A stretch of 64,000 nucleotides of DNA from Paraburkholderia largidicola (lineage in GTDB: Bacteria > Pseudomonadota > Gammaproteobacteria > Burkholderiales > Burkholderiaceae). The stretch's first letter is position 1; each line of letters begins with the position of its first letter. The stretch lies in contig NZ_AP023175.1 in the NCBI RefSeq assembly GCF_013426895.1, positions 62,001 to 126,000 of the forward strand, in the 5' to 3' direction. The notes beneath the pieces are model-generated. The model did no database searches, was not told the DNA's origin, and saw only the letters and a list, made by a program, of their open reading frames with translations. Made by a program: the position numbers and the translations under genes. Positions 8,718 through 16,857 of this stretch are shown here, in pieces.

Positions 8718-10547
8718 ATGCGGGCCGATCCCATCCAGCGCGCCATCGACGAAGACCTCGTGCGCGTCTTGTACGCGCAGGACCCGATTGCTTTCTTCAC
8801 GCACTGGTTCTCGATTGCGGTGCTGGTGGCGATCTACTGGAATAACATCCCGCATCCGCATCTTTTCGCGGCCTGCTTCATTTTTTACGGCTTCGCCAAC
8901 TGCGCGAGCCTCGCGCTGTGGATGTGCAACCGGCGCTGGCCCGAGTCGGTCTCGCCGCGCACGTGGATCAACCTGCATGCCGCGCGCGGCGCGCTGCTCT
9001 ACAGCGCGCCTGGACTCGCGATCTGGTTCGCGTTCCAGAGCCCCCACACGGATCTCCCCATCCTGCACACGGTGATGCTCGTCACGCTGGCAGCGGGCGT
9101 GTTCATGTCGAACGGTTTCGACGTCGCCAACTTCGTGACGGCGATCCCGTTCCTGCTGCTGCCTGCCATCGTGCTGCACTTCGGCACCCACACGTTCGAC
9201 CGGACGATTCTCGCGATCGTCCTTGCGTTCTTCTTCTGCGCGATCAACGTCTATGCGCTCAGCTATCGCAAGCTGTTCCAGCGCGTCGTGCAGGCGCGCG
9301 TCGACCAGCAGGCGCTCGCCGAATCGCTCGCTGCGCAAAAGCTCGTCGCCGAGGAAGCGAGCCTCGCGAAGACGCGCTTCTTCGCCGCCGCGAGTCACGA
9401 TCTGCGCCAGCCGCTGCATGCGATCGGGCTGCTCGCGGCGTCGCTGAACGACACGTCGGCGACGCCCGTGCAGCACGCGAAGACAGCCAGTAACATCGCC
9501 AACAATGTCGAGGCGCTGAACCAGCTGTTCAACCAGGTGCTCGATCTGGCGCGGCTGGAAAGCGGCGTCACGCAGGTTATCCGGCTGCATTTCCGGCTGT
9601 CCGAACTGTTCGACCGCGTCGGCAACCAGTACTGGCCGCAGGCGGCCGCCAAAGGACTTGCGCTGCGCATCGCGCCGACGGACGCCGTGATCCACGACGA
9701 CCCCGTGCTGCTGGAGCGGATCCTGAGCAATCTGCTGTCGAACGCGGTGCGCTACACGGAAAGCGGCGCGATCTGGATGGGCTTCCGGCGCGCCGGGCGA
9801 AGCGAGGGCGGCTATATCGAGGTGCGCGACTCGGGCATCGGGATCCCGCCGGCCGAGCAAGGGCGGATCTTCGAAGAGTTCTATCAGGTCGCCAATCCGC
9901 AGCGCGACGCGCGGCAGGGGCATGGGCTCGGGCTGCCGACCGTCAAGCGGCTTGTCGAGATGCTGGGCGGGCAGTTGCACTTGCGCTCGGTGCCGGGGCG
10001 GGGCTCGGTGTTCCGGTTCCCGGTGCAGCCGGGCGATCCGGCGCGGATCGTCGCGGGGCTGAACGATTCCGTCGCGAGCGGCGCGGCGGCGCTCGGGCGC
10101 CACGTGCTGTGCATCGACGACGAGCCGGCGATTCTCGAAGGCATACAGAGCCTGCTCGGCCGCTGGGGGTGCGTGGTGCGCGGCGTGCCCGACGAGCGTC
10201 ATGCGCTGCTGGCCATCGACGAAGGCTTCATGCCCGACGCCGTGCTCTGCGACTATCAGCTGGCGAACCACCGCACGGGCGCGCAGGCGCTCGGCGCCGT
10301 GCGCGACGCGCTGCGGCGGCGTGGCCGCGAGCGCGTGGTGACGCTGCTGATCACGGGCGATATGGCGTCGGTGGAACTGGAGGCGCTGGCGATGCAGGGC
10401 ATCCCCGTGTTGCACAAGCCCGTGACCCCGGCACGACTGCGCCGCACGCTGGAGATGCTGTGGCAACAGCCTGGCGCGGTCGCCGATAGGCCGGCTGATC
10501 GCGCGGAATCCGTGACTTCCGAGCAGCCTTTGACGACCCGCGGCTGA
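8718..10547 (+). CDS. Membrane hybrid sensor histidine kinase with receiver domain
   Basis: A 609-residue protein. Residues ~25-185 hold five or six hydrophobic segments forming a membrane sensor with little periplasmic sequence. The HisKA site is FFAAASHDLRQPLH with His227. The ATPase domain shows SNLLSNAVRYT, DSGIGIP and GHGLGLP at ~336-407. The C-terminal receiver has phosphoacceptor Asp512 in VLCDYQL. Kinases with SHDLRQPL boxes commonly work with LuxR-type regulators, and one lies 0.7 kb downstream at 11279-12037 on the other strand. AAGGAG lies nine bases before the ATG. The signal is unknown. Phosphotransfer to the neighbouring regulator is inferred from proximity. Confidence 0.9.
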   Translation: MRADPIQRAIDEDLVRVLYAQDPIAFFTHWFSIAVLVAIYWNNIPHPHLFAACFIFYGFANCASLALWMCNRRWPESVSPRTWINLHAARGALLYSAPGLAIWFAFQSPHTDLPILHTVMLVTLAAGVFMSNGFDVANFVTAIPFLLLPAIVLHFGTHTFDRTILAIVLAFFFCAINVYALSYRKLFQRVVQARVDQQALAESLAAQKLVAEEASLAKTRFFAAASHDLRQPLHAIGLLAASLNDTSATPVQHAKTASNIANNVEALNQLFNQVLDLARLESGVTQVIRLHFRLSELFDRVGNQYWPQAAAKGLALRIAPTDAVIHDDPVLLERILSNLLSNAVRYTESGAIWMGFRRAGRSEGGYIEVRDSGIGIPPAEQGRIFEEFYQVANPQRDARQGHGLGLPTVKRLVEMLGGQLHLRSVPGRGSVFRFPVQPGDPARIVAGLNDSVASGAAALGRHVLCIDDEPAILEGIQSLLGRWGCVVRGVPDERHALLAIDEGFMPDAVLCDYQLANHRTGAQALGAVRDALRRRGRERVVTLLITGDMASVELEALAMQGIPVLHKPVTPARLRRTLEMLWQQPGAVADRPADRAESVTSEQPLTTRG

Positions 10548-10882
10548 TTTTCTGCGGTAGTGACACGCCGGACTTTTTGGTCCGGCTCACCATCACGGTC
10601 AAAAGCTCGCGCAATGACGCGAGCTGCATTCCATCCGTCGACGATCCATTTCCCGCTCGCAACGGCGCCATGCCGTTGCGCTTCCGTTTGCCGCTTGCGT
10701 CACCCCGCCACTGCCCGTTCGTCAGCTTTTTTGAGAAGTGTCTGATCGACCGGCGCCATGCCTGGCTGCTGAAATAAGCCGTTTCGCGATAACAGCGGCT
10801 CCCCGGCCGCCGCGAACGTTTCCGGCAACCCTCGCGTCCGGCCATCGGCCCGGCGCGGCTTTCGAATCAAAGAGGTATAGAA
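10548..10882. other. Gene-free stretch between kinase and small membrane protein
   Basis: These 335 bases hold a short hairpin after the kinase (10567-10586) and presumably the promoter of the small membrane protein gene at 10883. I found no convincing frame or named site in the remainder. Confidence 0.4.
10567..10586 (+). terminator. Hairpin after hybrid kinase gene
   Basis: A perfect 7-base inverted repeat, GCCGGAC and GTCCGGC, with a TTTTTG loop lies 20 bases after the kinase stop. There is no T tract after the stem, so it is a weak terminator at best. Confidence 0.35.
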
Positions 10883-11200
10883 GTGAACGGACATCCATCC
10901 GACAAGCTCGTCGCAGGCGTGCTGGCGGGCGCGCTGCTGACGGCTGTTTTCGTCGTCGGCCTGTTGTATCTCGGCATTCCCGCCGAGCACCACGCGAACA
11001 TGGCCATGCGCCTGGGCGCGCCCGTCGCGCTGTCGTGCGCGTTGCTGTTTCCCGTGCCGTTGCTGCATCGCACGGTTTTGCGCGAGCGCCGCAGCGAGTT
11101 CATCCTCGACGAGGACCTCAACGCGATGCTGCTCGGCCGCGCGATCGGCGTGATCGGCGGCTTGGCGCTCGGCGTCACGGTGGCGACCGAAATGCTCTGA
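10883..11200 (+). CDS. Small inner-membrane protein of unknown function
   Basis: This is a 105-residue protein starting with GTG at 10883, with AGAGG seven bases upstream. It shows hydrophobic segments at ~9-31 (AGVLAGALLTAVFVVGLLYL), ~42-61 and ~83-102 (AIGVIGGLALGVTVATE), so it probably spans the membrane two or three times. A charged stretch RERRSEFILDEDLN lies between. No family was recognised. It sits between a hybrid kinase and a response-regulator gene and is followed by a strong terminator, so it is probably monocistronic. A role beside the two-component pair is speculative. Confidence 0.7.
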   Translation: MNGHPSDKLVAGVLAGALLTAVFVVGLLYLGIPAEHHANMAMRLGAPVALSCALLFPVPLLHRTVLRERRSEFILDEDLNAMLLGRAIGVIGGLALGVTVATEML

Positions 11201-11241
11201 CGGGCATGTATCCAGTGCGGCTGCAACGGCCGCATCCTGCC

Positions 11242-11270
11242 GAAGGCGACGCTCCGTCGCCTTCTTTTTT
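11242..11270 (+). terminator. Rho-independent terminator
   Basis: A 10-base perfect stem (GAAGGCGACG, loop CTC, CGTCGCCTTC) is followed by six T residues. It ends the small membrane protein transcript and sits just before the convergent regulator gene. Confidence 0.85.
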
Positions 11271-11278
11271 ATCCCCAG

Positions 11279-12037
11279 CTAAAGCGTCTTACCCGCTTCG
11301 AGCCAGCCGTTGATCACGGCAATGGCGGTTGCGCGGTTGTGCACGCCGAGCGCGCGGAAGATCACGGAAAGATGGACCTTGATCGTGCCTTCGGCGACGC
11401 CGAGATCGCGCGCGATCATCTTGTTGGTCCAGCCGCGATGCACGAGCCGCATGATTTCCTGCTGACGCGGCGACAGGTTCTCCAGCAGATGCTGCTGATG
11501 CGGCTGCAACGCCTCGATGCGAACGGGCGCCGCTTCCGGCGGCGCGGCCGTCGTCTGTCCGGCGATGGCGGTTGCGCTCGCCGTCGTCGCCGCTTCCGCC
11601 GTGGCGGTTGCGGTCGCCGTGTCGGCGCTGCGCGAGCCGAGCAGGCTGAGGGCTTCCATCGGCACATAGGCGCCGCCCGACAGCACCAGCTCGATCGCCT
11701 TGAGCATCACGCTGGCCGGCTGGCGCTTCGGCACGAAGCCCAGCGCGCCCGCTGCGAGCACGGCGCGCATTTCGTCCGGCGATTCTTCCGCCGACAGCAC
11801 CACCACGGGGAGCGCCGGATTGGCTTTCAGCAGGGCGTGCAATGAAGAGGCGCCCGTCATGCCGGGCATGTGAAGGTCGACGATGGCGAGATCGTGGTTG
11901 GCGTCGGGCCTTGCGGCTGCGGCCAGCGTTTCCCAGGTGTCGGCTTCGTCGAATACGGCGTCGGGATCGAGTCCGCGTAGCAGACCTTTGACGCCCTGGC
12001 GGATCAGTTCATGATCGTCGGCTACAAGAAACTTCAT
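11279..12037 (-). CDS. LuxR/NarL-family response regulator
   Basis: A 252-residue protein starting at 12037, with GGAGA upstream. The receiver domain (1-125) has the acidic pocket ADDHE and phosphoacceptor Asp54 in IVDLHMPG. A low-complexity Ala/Thr linker occupies ~137-172. The C-terminal LuxR-type HTH at ~185-245 reads LSPRQQEIMRLVHRGWTNKMIARDLGVAEGTIKVHLS, the canonical DNA-binding form. It is convergent with the small membrane protein gene and close to the hybrid kinase at 8718, its most likely partner. A longer open frame to 12538 is not supported, because the receiver begins exactly at this Met. Confidence 0.9.
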   Translation of the reverse strand: MKFLVADDHELIRQGVKGLLRGLDPDAVFDEADTWETLAAAARPDANHDLAIVDLHMPGMTGASSLHALLKANPALPVVVLSAEESPDEMRAVLAAGALGFVPKRQPASVMLKAIELVLSGGAYVPMEALSLLGSRSADTATATATAEAATTASATAIAGQTTAAPPEAAPVRIEALQPHQQHLLENLSPRQQEIMRLVHRGWTNKMIARDLGVAEGTIKVHLSVIFRALGVHNRATAIAVINGWLEAGKTL

Positions 12038-12686
12038 GATGTCTCCGCTGTGGACCAGAGTTGACGCTTTGGCGCCTTCCTCCCGTCCCATGCAGGCGCT
12101 CGGCCCTGCCCGTGTTGTGCCCATGTTGTCGGTCGGGACGAGGGCGGGGCGCGCGCTTCCCGTTGCGCACGCCCCGTCCGCAAGGCCGCGACGCACCCGG
12201 GCGTGAACGCCCGCTGCGCATTGCAACCCGCTGCACTCCCTGCGGCCCGACCAGAGGTGGGCCGTCCATGCAGCAACAGCTTGTTTTGCTTCCCAAGCCG
12301 CGATCATATGCCGGATCGCCGGATGGGTCATGCTTGTCGCCCGGCTGCGCCGGCCTTGCGGCCAGCGCGCGTCCGCGCTTGATTGTTCGCGTCGGCCGTC
12401 TGGAACGCAACGGCGTCGGCGCGGTTTTATCAGTTGCTCTGGTCTCGCTCGCGCAGCCGCTGCGGCCTCGCCGGATAGTCCGGCACGGTCGTCGCGGTTT
12501 GGGCGCGTGTGGTTTCCCTTGGTTGTACGGCACTGCATCGGAGGCCAGGAGGATGGTGCTCTCGCGGCCTGCTACGTAGACGAGCTTCGCGGAAGGATTT
12601 TGAAGGCAAGCGGGCGGCCTCGACGGGCCGCCCGGCAGGTTATGCGCTGCGGATGCGGGCAAGGATGTCCGGCTGTCGTCAGCTGC
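12038..12686. other. Long gene-free stretch upstream of response regulator
   Basis: These 649 bases lie upstream of the response regulator and downstream of the cyd operon. Open frames on both strands look like GC-rich shadow frames without family features or ribosome sites. It contains the hairpin at 12612-12633, placed to end the cyd transcript. The rest presumably holds the regulator promoter; nothing else was recognised. Confidence 0.4.
12612..12633 (-). terminator. GC-rich hairpin downstream of cyd operon
   Basis: An 8-base inverted repeat, GGGCGGCC (12612-12619) and GGCCGCCC (12626-12633), lies 54 bases past the stop of the last cyd gene. The following minus-strand sequence has only a short T-rich patch, so termination may be partial. 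Confidence 0.45.
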
Positions 12687-12854
12687 TCAGGTAATCGCGA
12701 ACAGCGTCGCGTTCATCAGCGCCTTGAATGCATAGCCGACGATCATCGTGCCGCCCACGCCGCCGCACCACAGCGCGACGAACCAGAGCCAGCCGGGCAG
12801 GCGCACCCGGCGCGGGCGGAAGCGGGCGGGCTTAGTGGTAATGGGCGTCGCCAT
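12687..12854 (-). CDS. Small cytochrome bd operon membrane protein, DUF2474-like
   Basis: A 55-residue single-span protein overlapping the 3' end of cydB by 23 bases. The N-terminus is basic (residues 8-18, rich in Arg and Lys). It is followed by one hydrophobic helix from Pro20 to about Leu51 containing WLWFVALWCGGVGG. AAGGTG precedes the ATG by four bases. Small single-helix subunits or assembly factors (CydX, DUF2474, CydP types) commonly sit after cydB and stabilise the oxidase. The Trp-rich start of the helix and conserved-looking Gly-Val fit DUF2474, but the assignment is by eye. The overlap implies translational coupling to cydB. Confidence 0.7.
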   Translation of the reverse strand: MATPITTKPARFRPRRVRLPGWLWFVALWCGGVGGTMIVGYAFKALMNATLFAIT

Positions 12855-13833
12855 GGCGCACCTTGCCGCGGAAAACCCAGTAGCCCATCGTCGTGTAGCC
12901 GATGATGATGGGGATGATGATGGCCGCGCCGACCAGCGTGAACATCTGGCTCGAACGCGGCGCGGCCGCTTCCCAGAGCGTCAGACTCGACGGAATCGCG
13001 TACGGCCACAGGCTCACGAGCAAGCCGACGTAGCCGAGCAGCACGAGACCGAGCGCCATCATGAACGGCGTGTTGTGATGCCGGTCGCGCACCGCGCGGC
13101 GCATGAAGAACGCGCAGATCGCGACGAGGAACGGCACGGGCAGCAGTCGCCAGAAGATGCCGGCATCGAACCAGCGCTGCGCGATCTCGGGTTCCTGCAG
13201 CGGCGTCCACAGGCTGATCACGACGATGAAGCCGAGCAGCACGATCGTCAGCGGCCACACGACGCGGTGCAGGCGCCGTTGCAGATCGCCTTCCGTCTTC
13301 GCGACGAGCCAGCAGCAGCCGAGCAGCGCATACGTGACGACGAGCCCGAGACCCGTCAGCAGCGAGAACGGCGTCAGCCAGCCGAATGCGTCGCCCGCGA
13401 AGCTGCCGCTGACGACGGGGATGCCTTGCAAGAACGCGCCAAGCGCGATGCCCTGGAAGAAGGCCGCGCCCGTCGAGCCGCCGATGAACGCCAGATCCCA
13501 CAGATGCTTCGTGCGATTCGCCTTCGCGCGGATCTCGAACGACACGCCGCGGAAAATCAGGCACACGAGCATGAAGACGAGGGGCAGATAGAGCGCGGAC
13601 AGCACCGTCGAATAGACGACGGGAAACGCCGCGAACAGGCCTGCGCCACCGAGCACGAGCCATGTCTCGTTGCCGTCCCAGACGGGCGCGACGGTGTTCA
13701 TCATCAAGTCGCGTTCCTTTTCGTCGGGGAAGAACGGAAACACGATGCCGATGCCCAGATCGAAGCCGTCCAGCACGACATATATGAACAGGCCCAGTGC
13801 GATGATCGCGGCCCAGACTACGGTCACATCCAT
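12832..13833 (-). CDS. cydB: Cytochrome bd ubiquinol oxidase subunit II
   Basis: A 333-residue polytopic membrane protein with the CydB hallmarks: a YVVLDGFDLGIG segment near the N-terminus, PVWDGNETWLVLGG at ~50-63, and GYTTMGYWVFRGKV near the C-terminus. With CydA it forms the quinol oxidase that reduces O2 to water without pumping protons. Its length matches the short CioB-type subunits (about 335 residues) rather than the E. coli form. It begins 29 bases after the cydA stop and overlaps the small gene downstream, so all three form one operon. Confidence 0.95.
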   Translation of the reverse strand: MDVTVVWAAIIALGLFIYVVLDGFDLGIGIVFPFFPDEKERDLMMNTVAPVWDGNETWLVLGGAGLFAAFPVVYSTVLSALYLPLVFMLVCLIFRGVSFEIRAKANRTKHLWDLAFIGGSTGAAFFQGIALGAFLQGIPVVSGSFAGDAFGWLTPFSLLTGLGLVVTYALLGCCWLVAKTEGDLQRRLHRVVWPLTIVLLGFIVVISLWTPLQEPEIAQRWFDAGIFWRLLPVPFLVAICAFFMRRAVRDRHHNTPFMMALGLVLLGYVGLLVSLWPYAIPSSLTLWEAAAPRSSQMFTLVGAAIIIPIIIGYTTMGYWVFRGKVRHGDAHYH

Positions 13834-13862
13834 TTTTCTCTCACGGGTATTGGCGGGGTGGA

Positions 13863-15269
13863 TCAGGCGTCGATCATCTGGTCGACGGCGGACAGGGGGC
13901 GGCGCGCGGTGCGGTCGGGTGCATCAGCGATGCCGTCCGGCGTGTGGCCGGGCAATGCGGGCCCCGAGCGCATCAGCTTGAACATGTAATAGATGCCCGT
14001 GCCGAACACGAGGAAGTAGATGACGACGAACGCCATCAGCGAAATGCCGACCTGTTGCGCGGACAGCGGCGACACGGCTTCGATGGTGCGCTTGACGCCA
14101 TACACGACCCACGGCTGACGGCCGACTTCTGTCGTCACCCAGCCGGCGAGCAGCGACAGGAAGCCCGTCGGTCCCATCGCGATTGCGATGCGGTGGAACC
14201 ACTTCGCGTCGTACAGCTTGCCGCGCCGGCGCAGCGCCCAGGCGGCGATTGCGAAGCCGATCATCGCGACGCCGAGGCCCGCCATCACGCGGAAGCTCCA
14301 GAACACGACCGTCGAATTCGGGCGGTCCTCTTTCGGGAAGCTGTTCAGCCCGCGAATTTCGCCGTCCCAGCTATGTGTGAGGATCAGGCTGCCGAGGTGC
14401 GGAATCGACACCGCGTACTTCGTGGTTTCCGCCTGCATGTCGGGGATGCCGAACAGGTTCAGCGCGGTGCCGCCTTTCTCCGTGTCCCACAGACCTTCGA
14501 TCGCTGCGATCTTGGCGGGCTGATGTTCGCGCGTGTTCAGTCCGTGCGCGTCGCCGACGAAGGCCTGGACGGGGGCGAGGACCAGCAGCATCCACAGCGC
14601 CATCGAGAACATCTTTTTCACTGCGTTGTCGCGCCGTCCCTTGAGCAGATGCCACGCGCCGACGGCCGCGACGACGAGCGCCGTGACGATGAACGCGGCA
14701 ATTGCCATATGCGCGAGACGGTAGGGGAACGAAGGATTGAAGATGATCTTGAACCAGTCGACGGGGACGACGTGGTTATCGACGATATCGAAGCCTTGCG
14801 GCGTTTGCATCCAGCTGTTGGACGCGAGAATCCAGAACGTCGAGATGAGCGTGCCGATTGCGACCATCAGCGTCGCGCCGAAGTGCGCTCGTGGGCTGAC
14901 GCGTTGCCAGCCGAACAGCATGATGCCGAGGAACCCGGCTTCAAGGAAGAAGGCGGTCATCACTTCGTACATCAGGAGCGGGCCGGTGACGGGGCCGGCG
15001 AACGACGAGAACCCCGACCAGTTGGTGCCGAATTCGTAGCTCATGACGACGCCGGAGACGACGCCCATGCCGAAGGCCACGGCGAAGATCTTCGACCAGA
15101 ACAGACAAAGATCTTTGTAGTAGGCCTTACCGGTTTTGAGCCAGCGCCATTCGAGGACGGCGATGAAGCTGGCGAGCCCGATGCTGAGCGCGGGGAAGAT
15201 GATGTGAAACGAGACCGTGAACGCGAACTGCATGCGGGCGAGGTCGAAGGCGGAGATTGCGGTGGTCAT
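13863..15269 (-). CDS. cydA: Cytochrome bd ubiquinol oxidase subunit I
   Basis: A 468-residue subunit carrying the haems. His22 in FHIIFPALSIG corresponds to the haem b595 ligand region. GRQPWVVYG is the signature in the C-terminal third. The quinol-binding loop region is short, which together with the 468-residue length suggests the cyanide-insensitive (CIO) subclass; the E. coli CydA is 522 residues. The start at 15269 gives the expected MTTAISAFDLARMQF opening; a longer frame to 15665 is not protein-like. An FNR/Anr-like box lies 130-143 bases upstream, consistent with oxygen control. Confidence 0.95.
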   Translation of the reverse strand: MTTAISAFDLARMQFAFTVSFHIIFPALSIGLASFIAVLEWRWLKTGKAYYKDLCLFWSKIFAVAFGMGVVSGVVMSYEFGTNWSGFSSFAGPVTGPLLMYEVMTAFFLEAGFLGIMLFGWQRVSPRAHFGATLMVAIGTLISTFWILASNSWMQTPQGFDIVDNHVVPVDWFKIIFNPSFPYRLAHMAIAAFIVTALVVAAVGAWHLLKGRRDNAVKKMFSMALWMLLVLAPVQAFVGDAHGLNTREHQPAKIAAIEGLWDTEKGGTALNLFGIPDMQAETTKYAVSIPHLGSLILTHSWDGEIRGLNSFPKEDRPNSTVVFWSFRVMAGLGVAMIGFAIAAWALRRRGKLYDAKWFHRIAIAMGPTGFLSLLAGWVTTEVGRQPWVVYGVKRTIEAVSPLSAQQVGISLMAFVVIYFLVFGTGIYYMFKLMRSGPALPGHTPDGIADAPDRTARRPLSAVDQMIDA

Positions 15270-15398
15270 GTGTCCGAATCCGGGTTCGTGCAGATGACCG
15301 CAAGCGTAGGGGAATGTGTGTTGTTTTGCTGCGGTGCGCTGTGTGGCGATTTGGCGCAGATCGGTGCTTCTGTGGGCGCGCCTTTTTGATTTAAGCGG

Positions 15399-15412
15399 TT
15401 GATCTGGATCAG
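15399..15412 (-). promoter_or_regulatory. FNR/Anr-like box upstream of cydA
   Basis: The plus strand reads TTGATCTGGATCAG, matching the FNR consensus TTGAT-N4-ATCAA at nine of ten positions. It is centred about 136 bases upstream of the cydA ATG, within the 351-base gene-free interval 15270-15620. FNR/Anr control of bd oxidases is well established in proteobacteria. Whether it activates or represses here depends on the transcription start, which I cannot place. Confidence 0.6.
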
Positions 15413-15540
15413 GATTTTTGTTTTTTGCGATGTGGGGTGGGGGTGTGGGTTTGCACGTGACGTGCGGCAATCGACCGCGTCGCAGCACATGTGTTGTCGA
15501 TGTCGCGCGACGTGGGTGTGTGGTGGGATGTCGCAGTGGG

Positions 15541-15620
15541 TTTGTTTTTTTTGTCTGCGACGCTGGGTGGTTTGCTTGTTTTTTGCGGTGGCATCCGCGT
15601 GATGTTATTGGTTCGCAAGC
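15541..15620 (+). repeat. Outer T-rich segment of palindromic element, left arm (interrupted)
   Basis: This T-rich segment (T run, GTCTGCGACGCTGGGTGG, then GCATCCGCGTGATG) matches the sequence at 50027-50107 and, inverted, 17453-17535. In the 50-kb copy it runs directly into the GCGTTGCCCC hairpin block. Here an IS element separates the two parts. The bases between 15270 and this segment hold the cydA promoter region with the FNR-like box. Confidence 0.75.
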
Positions 15621-15661
15621 TGTAGCGGTCAAGCCTCTTTGGACACCCCCAAAGGGGCTTT

Positions 15662-16498
15662 TCAATAAATCGAAGCTTCGTACGGCACTGGCGGCAAGCC
15701 GTTTGCCGCTGAATGTATGCGCCTGTAGTTATAAAAATCAGTGATGTAGTCTGCGATGTCACGTTCGGCGTGTTCGTGACTGCCGTACTCCTGCTCGCCG
15801 ATCCATTCACTCTTCAGGCTTCTGAAGAAGCGCTCGACCACCGCGTTGTCCCAGCAATTTCCCTTTCTGCTCATACTCTGGACGATCCCGTTTGCTTTCA
15901 GATCGTTCACGAAGCGCTCGCTGGTGTACTGGCAGCCCTGATCTGAATGGAACATCAGTCCCGCTGCCGGGCGCCGGCTGCGTCGAGCCTGTTCCAGCGC
16001 GTGGATGACCAGTTCGGTGTCTGCCTGCGTGGCAAACGCCCAACCGACGATTCGACGCGAATGCAGATCCATCACGATAGCCAGATAAGACCAGCCCTGC
16101 CGCGTTCTGATGTACGTGATATCGCCTGCCCACACCCGGTTCACGGCACCTGGTGAGAACTGGCGCTCGAGCCGGTTTGGCGCGACCAGCGCATCACCTT
16201 CGGCCTTGCGGTACCGATGTGTGCGTCGACGCGCAACCACCAGTTGCGCCTCGCGCATCAGCGAGCGTGCCCGGTGCCGTCCGATCGCGTGACCTTGCTG
16301 CTGCAACGCCTGCGCCATCCTGCGGCTGCCGTAACTGCGCCGGGTTTCATTGTGAATCCGGTGCATGGCCTTGAGCACAGCAGGTGATGCTCCTGGCCTG
16401 ACGCGTCGGCCCGCAAAAGCGTAGTAGCTGCTTCGCGGCACCTCGAGCAACCGGCATATCAGACTCACGGGCCAGGCCTTCTTCAGCGAACGGATCAC
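15662..16498 (-). CDS. IS3-family transposase OrfB (DDE integrase core)
   Basis: A 278-residue frame that starts with GTG at 16498, overlapping the TGA of orfA. An HTH_21-like region precedes the rve integrase core. The catalytic acidic residues appear in WAGDITYIRT, FHSDQGCQYTS and DNAVVERFFRSLKSEW (D, D, 35-spaced E pattern). It is normally made as an OrfAB fusion by -1 frameshifting at the A-rich heptamer within orfA; the GTG could also start a separate product. No internal stop or truncation is seen, so the transposase is probably functional. Confidence 0.93.
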   Translation of the reverse strand: MIRSLKKAWPVSLICRLLEVPRSSYYAFAGRRVRPGASPAVLKAMHRIHNETRRSYGSRRMAQALQQQGHAIGRHRARSLMREAQLVVARRRTHRYRKAEGDALVAPNRLERQFSPGAVNRVWAGDITYIRTRQGWSYLAIVMDLHSRRIVGWAFATQADTELVIHALEQARRSRRPAAGLMFHSDQGCQYTSERFVNDLKANGIVQSMSRKGNCWDNAVVERFFRSLKSEWIGEQEYGSHEHAERDIADYITDFYNYRRIHSAANGLPPVPYEASIY

Positions 16499-16797
16499 TT
16501 CGAGAAGCGATCCATTTCCTTGACGAAGAAGGCCGTGGACTTTTTTAGTATCTCGCGCTCCCTTTCGAGTTCCGTCACGCGCGCTTCGAGTTCACGAATA
16601 CGGCGCTGGTCGGCCATGACTTCCCGCTCACTACGCGCCGGCTCGGCCTGCTGGGCGCGCCATTGCGCCACCCAGCGTCGCAGCGCCGTATCGCCCACAC
16701 CCATCGCTTCACAGGCCTTCGAATATGAATAGCCTTGTGTCACAACCAGCTTTATCGCATCAGCCTTGAATTCTTCTGTCAGCTTCCGTCTGCTCAT
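16495..16797 (-). CDS. IS3-family transposase OrfA (HTH protein)
   Basis: A 100-residue protein with an N-terminal HTH (FKADAIKLVVTQGYSYSKACEAMGV) and a C-terminal leucine-zipper-like helix (ELEARVTELEREREILKK). The slippery heptamer A-AAA-AAG occupies 16546-16540 on the minus strand in the correct phase (CTA AAA AAG), allowing a -1 shift into orfB. The orfA stop overlaps the orfB GTG. It binds the IS ends as part of the fused transposase. Confidence 0.93.
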   Translation of the reverse strand: MSRRKLTEEFKADAIKLVVTQGYSYSKACEAMGVGDTALRRWVAQWRAQQAEPARSEREVMADQRRIRELEARVTELEREREILKKSTAFFVKEMDRFSK

Positions 16798-16857
16798 CTC
16801 TCACCTCAGTTGGGGATTATCCCCTTTCGAGGTGTCCAGGAGTATTGGACCACTTCA

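Larger units (their letters stand above)
15621..16857 (-). mobile_element. IS3-family insertion sequence, 1237 bp
   Basis: The ends read TGTAGCGGTC on the left and, inverted, TGAAGTGGTCC on the right, starting with the TG of IS3-family ends. An inner matching block TGGACACCnnnAAAGGGG follows on both sides. The trinucleotide AGC occurs immediately outside each end (15618-15620 and 16858-16860), a 3-bp target duplication. Removing the element and one AGC restores a sequence that closely matches the uninterrupted repeat copy near 50100. It encodes overlapping orfA and orfB in the minus direction with a frameshift signal, and looks intact. Confidence 0.9.

Noticed and set aside
12009..12662. Frame upstream of and overlapping the response regulator
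   Set aside because: The translation is Arg/Pro/Ala-rich shadow sequence with no domain and no ribosome site. The regulator receiver starts cleanly at 12037.
12748..13989. Long plus-strand open frame across cydB and the cydA end
   Set aside because: It is antisense to clearly identified oxidase subunits and has shadow-frame composition.
15640..16838. TGGACACC repeats as the IS boundaries
   Set aside because: No target duplication flanks them. Extending to TGTAGCGGTC/TGAAGTGGTCC gives matching ends, an AGC duplication and a restored empty site.
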